From the NCBI GenBank assembly GCA_025786725.1, contig JAHLTZ010000011.1, positions 496,001 to 560,000 of the forward strand: DNA of 64,000 nt, given 5' to 3'. Positions 57,508-64,000 of the stretch are shown piece after piece (position 1 is the first letter of the stretch; the number at the start of each line of letters is the position of its first letter). Below the pieces are notes generated by a model that saw nothing but the letters and a program-made list of their open reading frames with translations, was not told where the DNA came from and did not search any database. The position numbers were made by a program, and so were the translations under genes. Source of the stretch: Syncephalis fuscata (lineage: Eukaryota > Zoopagomycota > Zoopagomycetes > Zoopagales > Piptocephalidaceae).

Positions 57508-60450
57508 ATGACTACCGTCGAGCAAACAGAATCTCATGTAAGTGCAGTGGTTTATTACTAGTTTATTCGTTTTACATATCGTTCTAATTGATTATTAATA
57601 CTACTAATGCGTTATAGGCGACTGAAGTAGAGATTGCATCGCTTAAAGAAGTATCGGTTTCAAGCGTTGCAGAACTTGTTATAGAAGAAAGTGTGGCCGT
57701 TGAAAGTGAAGCAGGAGAGGTGATAACTGTTGAGGAAACAGCTGCTGAAGTGGATGCATCAATTGCATCTGCCGATGACGAAGTGGCCGTCGAAGTGTCG
57801 GACGAGCATGAAGACCATGATGATGCATCAGCAGATATTACAGCCAGTGAGACGGATAATGCATCTCATACTGACCATGGCACTTCAATCGGATCATCAA
57901 GTGAAATTGGAGAGGCTGATGTATCCGCATTGACCGATGAAGCAGCCGTTTCTGAGTCTCATGAAGAAAACCAAAGCACTAGTGCCGGTTCGGAGCATAG
58001 TCCAGAACTACAGCGTACATTGGCATTAATCAAGCCAGATGCTTATGGCGCAGGGCATCAAGAGGCAATTAAAGAGCATATTGTAACGGCTGGCTTCCGA
58101 ATTGTTCGTGAAAAGCAGATAAAATTGACAGTAGATATTGCACAACAATTCTATGCTGAACATCAAGGCAAGCCATTTTATGAAGATCTTACTACTTGGA
58201 TGAGCAGGTAATGGTTTATTAATGAATATCTACAATACTAATATTGTAATGCGTTATGCTGTATTGAATAATATTAATACGTTACATAGTGATTATATTT
58301 ACGCAATGGAACTGGAAAAGGATGAAGAGACAACTATTCAGTCATGGCGTTCACTAATGGGGCCCACAAATTCAGAAAAGGCACGCACCGATGCTCCTAA
58401 TAGGTACAATATATGCTTTCTATAATTATGACATAATCTAATGAAATGGCATTCTGTTTAGTATTCGTGCACTATTCGGTAAAGATGGATCGCAAAATGC
58501 CGTGCATGGAAGCGATAGCAGCGAAAGTGCTTTACGTGAAATCAAACTGATATTTGATACCGAGCATATTGATGGCGCGGCGACTGACATATCAACTGGA
58601 CATGAAGTTGGTCAGGACACGTCCGATGAAGCACATAGTGAAATATCTAGTACTACAAATAATATTCAGCGTACCTTAGCGTTGATTAAACCGGATGCAT
58701 ATAACGCTGGTAAAAAAGATGATATTATTACTTTAATCGAATCAAAAGGATTTCATATTGTAGAGCAGAAGGAAGTGCAAAAAACTAGAGAGCAGGCCGA
58801 GGCATTCTATGAAGAACATCGTGGTAAACCGTTCTTTGATAGTCTAACTAGTTGGATGAGCAGGTAAGCCATTAAATAGCAGCAATGAATATACACTTAC
58901 TTTAAATCAATTGGTATTAGTGCACCTATCTATGCAATGGTGTTGGAAAGAGACAATGCTGTTGTTACTTGGCGTGAGCTTATGGGTCCTACAAATTCAG
59001 AAAAGGCCCGTGAACAAGCACCAGAAAGGTAAATATTATTATTGAATAGACTACAAATATTTTAATCAATTGAAATATCATTAGTATTCGTGCTTTATTC
59101 GGTACTGATGGATCACAAAATGCAGTGCATGGCAGTGACGCAGTGGAAAGTGCTACTCGTGAAATTGGATTAATATTTGGCACTACTGAAAAGGTAACTG
59201 AAGAAGCCGTTACTGATAGCAAGGCAAAGTCCGTAAAAAGCAGCAAATCAACTAGCGATGCAAGCAAAAAGACTACAGGTGTTAAAAAAGCGCCTATAAA
59301 GAAGTCAACCGGATCGTCGTCATCGTCAACAACGACAACGAGTGCTGCTAGAACCGGTACAACTGCTAGACGCACTACTAGCTCAACCAGTGCGTCAGCC
59401 AAATCAAAGCCGGCAACAACTACACGTACCACTAGTAAGCCTGCTACTACTGCCACTACTACTACTACTACAAGAACAAGAACAGCGGCCACTACTACTA
59501 CTGCAGGCGCAGCTAAACCACGCACGGCTAGTAGTGCGGCATCATCAACACGTACCACAGGTACTTCTAGTACGTCAGTGCGCAGTAAAACTACTGCTGC
59601 AGCTACGTCGACTACTGCTCGTGCAGCACGTACTTCTGGGTCATCAGCCACTACTAGTACGACAAAAACGGCCACTGCTGCTCGTACTGGTGTTACTGCA
59701 GCGGGTAATGGTTCTATTAGAAGATCTGCTAAACCTGCAACGACAACTGCCACCACTGCCACAACTACCACCAGTGGTGTCCGATCTACATCTACTGGCC
59801 GTACAACATCCACTTCTAGTGTTCGTTCTGCGACATCTACTTCATCACTTGCTGCAAAGAGAGCAGCCGCAAAACCAGCTACAGCGACAACGGCTAGTGC
59901 AGCTGCCAAAACAGCTAGCACTAAACGAACAGTGGCATCTGGAACACGACCGGCTGCATCGGCTGCAACTACCAAGCGAACCGATACTGCTTCTGCCCCA
60001 CGAGCTGCAGGTGCAAAGGCCACCACTGCTAACGGCGCAGTAAAGAAAGTAGGAACGAAGAAACCTGCTGATATCGCCAAGGCGGCAGAGGAAGAGAAAG
60101 CTAGTGATATTGATGAACAAGTCGCTACATCGGCCTCGGAAGATAAAAATACGGAAGAGGCAGAAGTAGCTGTGGAAACTACGGCTGATGAAACTGTTGT
60201 AACGACTGAGGAAAATGTTTTGATCACTGAAGAGGCCAATGAAGCAATTACTACTACAGAGTCACTAATTAACGATAATAATGCATCAGAAGTTGTTGAA
60301 TCTGAAGTAGAAATATCTGAAACTGCAGAAGAAGTAGTTGCACAAACTAGCGAACAAGTTCATGTAGAAACAACTATAGTTGTCGAAGAGGAAACTGTAG
60401 CAGTTGAGGAGCTGACAACCGAACAAGAAGTACATGCAGTTGCCGTTTGA
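57508..60450 (+). CDS. Tandem nucleoside-diphosphate-kinase protein with long charged low-complexity tail
   Basis: Six exons (57508-57537, 57618-58207, 58290-58403, 58462-58863, 58921-59028, 59085-60450) sum to exactly 870 codons with no break. An acidic N terminus (~140 residues) precedes NDK domain 1 (R-T-L-A-L-I-K-P-D-A-Y at ~143; catalytic N-A-V-H-G-S-D at ~258) and NDK domain 2 (same motifs at ~314 and ~425). Both keep the phospho-accepting His. Tandem domains resemble the NME5/7/8 group, although those usually add a DPY-30 or thioredoxin part, absent here. The 420-residue tail is first Thr/Ala/Ser/Arg/Lys-rich and nearly free of acid, then strongly Glu/Thr/Val-rich and acidic. The matching intron positions in both domains show internal duplication. 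A long open frame antisense to the tail is a shadow. Confidence 0.82.
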
Positions 60451-60550
60451 ACGACATGAGAAGTTAATCTAGCATGGCGTTTTGTTTATTAGCAATGAGT
60501 AGCACGAATAAAGACTATTAATTTTAAAGATAAATACAATGCATAATAAC

Positions 60551-63086
60551 ATTTATTTATTTATTATGTATGTTATTGCTTTATTTTCTATAATGTGCTG
60601 AGAGTTGGCATGTTTATGATTACATCGATCATTGATGCAGAGTAACTATTCTTTTTTGTTTATATTGTTTATTACATCTACCAATATGTTGATTGCAATT
60701 TACTTTGGATCATTATAAATATTCCATACTAAATGCACAGTTTAATTAAAAATGATTGTTTAATTTTGTTGTCATTATTGATGTTTATTTAATAAACTTA
60801 ATTTAATTCAGGCACAAAGCTTGTACTGTGTGTTGTATCTTTAGACATCAATATCATATGTCCGTATACAACTGTACAATGCTTTATTGCTAGTATTGGA
60901 AATGGATGAATATCCACATCATCCGTAACAGCATCAAATTTGTTTTTAGCTAGTTATGTTCTGAACAATACCTTTGCTTAAAGCTATTATTTTAATACAA
61001 CTTTTCCATTTTATTCCATTGTTATCTGCCATATTCTAACTAACAAACCTCTGAAGTGGAATAATGTACGATTGTGATCGATTGAGTAAAAGTTCAGCTG
61101 TCCTGCACAACTGGAATCAGGTAGCGTGAAACTATTCGAAATAATTGTAGTCATTTGTGTCGTGCCATAATGGTCATAATTAATCGGCATCGGACATCAA
61201 TGGCACGTGGCTTATTTTGCACATATTTGTTTTCATATTATAATATTGCAAAAGAGCCATTTCACTGTTGTACGTCGTGTGTATTTTTAAAATATCCCTG
61301 TTACTAATACTCAAGACACTAAGGAGCTGAGGTTCACATAATTTGTTTTTGAAAAGCTGCTATAGAGTATCTGGGTGTTGTACCTGCACTGAAATCTACC
61401 AAACATCAAAAATGTGCCTATAATTCTACGGTCCCAATGATTATCGGAATTGATAGACTCCAGCAGTTGACGATTATTTGCATTCCATATTTAAAGTTCA
61501 TTTGGGCACCATTCAAAGTGATAAGTATAGAATTACGCGCACACCATTATTACTGCCATTTGCTTGTTGGCAATGTTGATAAAATTTTATGCTTACCATT
61601 CTACATGTTTTTATTCAGATTTATAATATTAATATCGACTATGTTCTTTCGCGAGAGTTTAAGCAAGTCGACTTGCAAATTGTCAGGACTTACTATTGCA
61701 AACCGGCTAGGATAAGCTTCCGTAGTTAATCGATTAGAAAGCTGTATTAGTGCTACTATATCTACATTAAAAGATTTTATATGAACCATTGATGCTGGTT
61801 TGTTATTTTGTCAGTTTAAGCACATGCCGATACGCTGATTATATCGTTGAAACCAAGTAAGTTTTGATTCAAGTTTATTTTAGCATCCGTTTCTGTAGTC
61901 TCTACTTTTTGCTCTTGTTCTAACTGCCATTCTGACCAGTCAATGGCAGTGTTGATATCACGAGGAAATTTCTGTTGATACAATTTGTGCCAAAAACTAT
62001 TGTAGCTTGTAATGGAATTATAAAGTAGTTTGCAAGTGCATGCCAAAGCAAGTGTGGCAGATGGTTCACTCAAGAGTGATATATGATGAACTATCTCGAC
62101 AACTTGCCATATCTTTGGTAGTGTGTTGCTATTTTGCGCTGACATGATGGGAATAAAACTGAACAAAGATATGTTTACTTGTAGCGAACAAGGCCTTTGG
62201 ATTAAATGAAATGACATGGCGAACTGCAGATACAATACATCTAAATTGAATGTTCCAGTGCTAAGCATAGCTTGTTTATGAAGCAGTTTGACATTTATAT
62301 GCGCATTTCAATCCAATTTGATATTTATTTAATCTAATTTGTAAAGCATCATTTCACTTTCTATTCTGTATTGAAAGCTATTTTCATGATTATATTGGAT
62401 CTTGATATGATACTTTTTGTTTTACTATTATGCTCATTGCTTTGTTTCTTTTGTGTTTCCACTTTAAACGCATTTTAGTATGTATTCAGTGATAATCGAA
62501 TGCTATTCTGTTAATAGTCTTGTTTTTCTGTTGCTTTCCCTACTTTATTAATATAATTGATGTCAGTGTTTGTAACAAATCATCGACTAGCTATTTTCTA
62601 GTTATTTATTTTACCATTATACATTTCAAACACACATTGTTTTTAATATTTGTAAGTAACAATATGTTTATTAAATCAACTATGTCGTTTGATAATAACT
62701 GTGGATGCTTTTATTTTTATTCATTTTACTTATTATGATTCAAGAGTAAAATATATTATATACTATTAATGTGCTATTATTGATAAGTTGGTTCAAATAA
62801 TTATCTATTAAATGTACCGTACTTTCTTTAACATCGCAGCAGTTGTGCCATATACTGGCCTAGGTTAAGAGAATGTCAGCATAATAGAGGTCACAACATG
62901 TGATCAATCACTTCATTCTATATTGCTAAAACATGAATACAATGCACGTAAGAAGAATTTGAATTTACCGCTTACAATGAGCATCAAAATACATAAACAA
63001 AACGAAATGTTATCAAGTCGAGTGTACAATTTATATCGATTTAAATTTCATTCAATCATCACATTACAGTGCAATACTAATAATAC
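60551..63086 (-). repeat. Dispersed ~2.5 kb element, copy 3 (inverted)
   Basis: Reverse-complement match to copy 2 (39568-42108) over its full length and to copy 1 over ~2.2 kb. It ends ~145 bases from the stop of the second AIFM2-like gene and starts ~100 bases after the NDK gene, so it fills the intergenic space without disrupting either. Confidence 0.85.
61011..62145 (-). pseudogene. F-box protein gene remnant in repeat copy 3
   Basis: F-box frame from ATG 62145, nearly identical to copy 1 (one Thr to Ala change in the first residues). The frame loss after the F-box and the later stops are shared with the other two copies. Confidence 0.65.
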
Positions 63087-63231
63087 AAGTAGCTGATTTG
63101 GTAACAAAAATCAGTGTAAAGCAATTTATAAATAAAAAAGATTGTAATAAAGAAGGTACGAATAGAAATATACTTATGTAAAACACAGTAAAAGTGGCAG
63201 AATAATTAATTTTTGTCTGCCTGTTAGATCA

Positions 63232-64000
63232 TTAACAAGTTTGGGACTTGGCTGGCAAATCGGCATTAAAGAACCGATAAATCTGACCAAGCATTAAACG
63301 TTTGCTTTTGTGACGGCAGGCAAACCACGAAGGTAGGATACCAATATATGGCCACTGTCCAGTGCCGTCCTCGGGTCCAAGACTAAGAACAAATTTAGGT
63401 ACAGGCTTGTAGCGAGCAAGTTTGGCCATTTCATCTACATGCTCATATCCTTTTTTATCTTCAGCGTCAATCTGGCTCTGTATCTGACTATCGCCGATAC
63501 ATAATAAACTATCAACGCGACTTCTAGCTGGCAGCTGCCGCTGATATTCCTGTCGGTGGCGCACCATTCTACGAATATTACGAGCACAGAACCGAGCCTG
63601 GTCGAATGCAGCCGTGGCTAGCTTAATAGGCGAAGCATCAGCGCAATCTCCTATGGCAAAAATATGTGGATACGGTACTAGTTGCAAGGTTGGTAGCACA
63701 TGAATCTCTCCCGTTCGGCTAATGACTTCTTCTATGGTGTTAGAGGCCAATTTCTCCACCAAGCGTGTATTATATCGCACATTGCCCGTGCAAACAAACT
63801 AAATCGTACAAGTTAACTAATTAATATACAATCAGTTGCCATTATTTTTGGGTACTTACGAGTAAATCAGTTTCAATAAATTCACCTTGATTTGTTGTAT
63901 AGCGTCGAGTCCCCTCAATCCAGCCACTCATACGCTGTGCTTCAGTTAGCAATACTCGCTCATGTAAACGAAGATTGACACCCATTTTCTTTAATGTTTT
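63232..64000 (-). CDS. AIFM2/FSP1-like oxidoreductase, second copy (5' part beyond window)
   Basis: The last exon (63798-63232) and the end of the preceding exon (64000-63860) are present, and the gene continues past the right edge. Exon 2 starts F-V-C-T-G-N-V-R-Y-N-T-R-L-V-E-K-L, contains F-A-I-G-D-C-A-D (FAD binding) and ends with K-F-V-L-S-L-G-P-E-D-G-T-G-Q-W-P-Y-I-G. It is collinear with the 54719-55263 exon of the first copy, with the intron at the same site. The central part of the exon (~63,440-63,560) has diverged most. The intact W-P-Y-I-G here supports the one-base deletion proposed for copy 1. Confidence 0.8.

Noticed and set aside
59342-60043. 233-codon plus-strand Leu/Gln-rich frame
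   Set aside because: Alternative frame of the same low-complexity NDK tail.
58989-60239. 416-codon open frame on the minus strand
   Set aside because: It is antisense to the Thr/Ala/Ser-rich tail of the NDK protein; its Val/Ala-rich translation is a by-product of that composition, and the plus-strand gene is intact and spliced in frame.

Overview
The window is eukaryotic and most likely from an early-diverging filamentous fungus. It is AT-rich, uses the standard stop codons, and its genes are cut by many short introns (about 45-80 bases, GTAAGT-type donors, TAG acceptors). It carries fungalysin (M36), a cytochrome-b5 sphingolipid-type desaturase, a Cla4/PAK-type kinase and complex I subunit B12. 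It also has genes usually lost in yeasts (OCRL-like phosphatase, CNOT11, EMC10, CCDC124). I infer a zygomycete-grade (Zoopagomycota/Mucoromycota) lineage but cannot name the species. All gene models were spliced by eye.

Layout. 1.2-2.2 kb: a small secreted-peptide gene in which a signal-peptide exon is followed by ten consecutive exons of exactly three bases, each between ~80-base introns that resemble one another. This is the most unusual item in the window. 2.6-11.4 kb: ZnT6-like zinc transporter subunit (-), EMC10 (+), a coiled-coil protein (+) and an OCRL-like PH/5-phosphatase/ASH/RhoGAP protein (+). 11.8-15.2 kb: NDUFB3 (-) and a single-exon fungalysin (+). 15.4-19.2 kb: repeats. 19.4-28 kb: CCDC124/Lso2 (+), then a pair of MFS carriers in inverted orientation (20.7-22.7 kb - and 26.0-27.9 kb +) flanking aspartyl aminopeptidase (-). 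29.7-38.3 kb (all -): PAK/Cla4 kinase, PP6-type phosphatase and PDCD2/Tsr4. 38.8-39.1 kb: a decayed Fanzor/TnpB-like fragment. 42.7-46.7 kb (-): desaturase and a Nop13-like RRM protein. 47.5-55.3 kb: a low-complexity basic protein (+), CNOT11 (-) and an AIFM2/FSP1-like flavoprotein (+). 55.4-60.5 kb: a possible MULE transposase remnant, an 87-residue helical protein (-) and a tandem nucleoside-diphosphate-kinase protein with a long tail (+). 63.2 kb to the edge: a second AIFM2-like gene (-), cut by the window end.

Repeats. A ~2.5 kb element carrying a dead F-box gene occurs three times (15.4, 39.6 and, inverted, 60.6 kb). A second AT-rich element occurs at 18.2 kb, with an inverted arm, and at 28.1 kb.

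Sequence quality. Eight conserved genes need about 21 single-base insertions in total to restore their frames, nearly all in homopolymers, and none needs a base removed. This looks like uncorrected homopolymer deletions in the assembly rather than mass pseudogenisation, so broken frames here should not be read as dead genes without checking reads.
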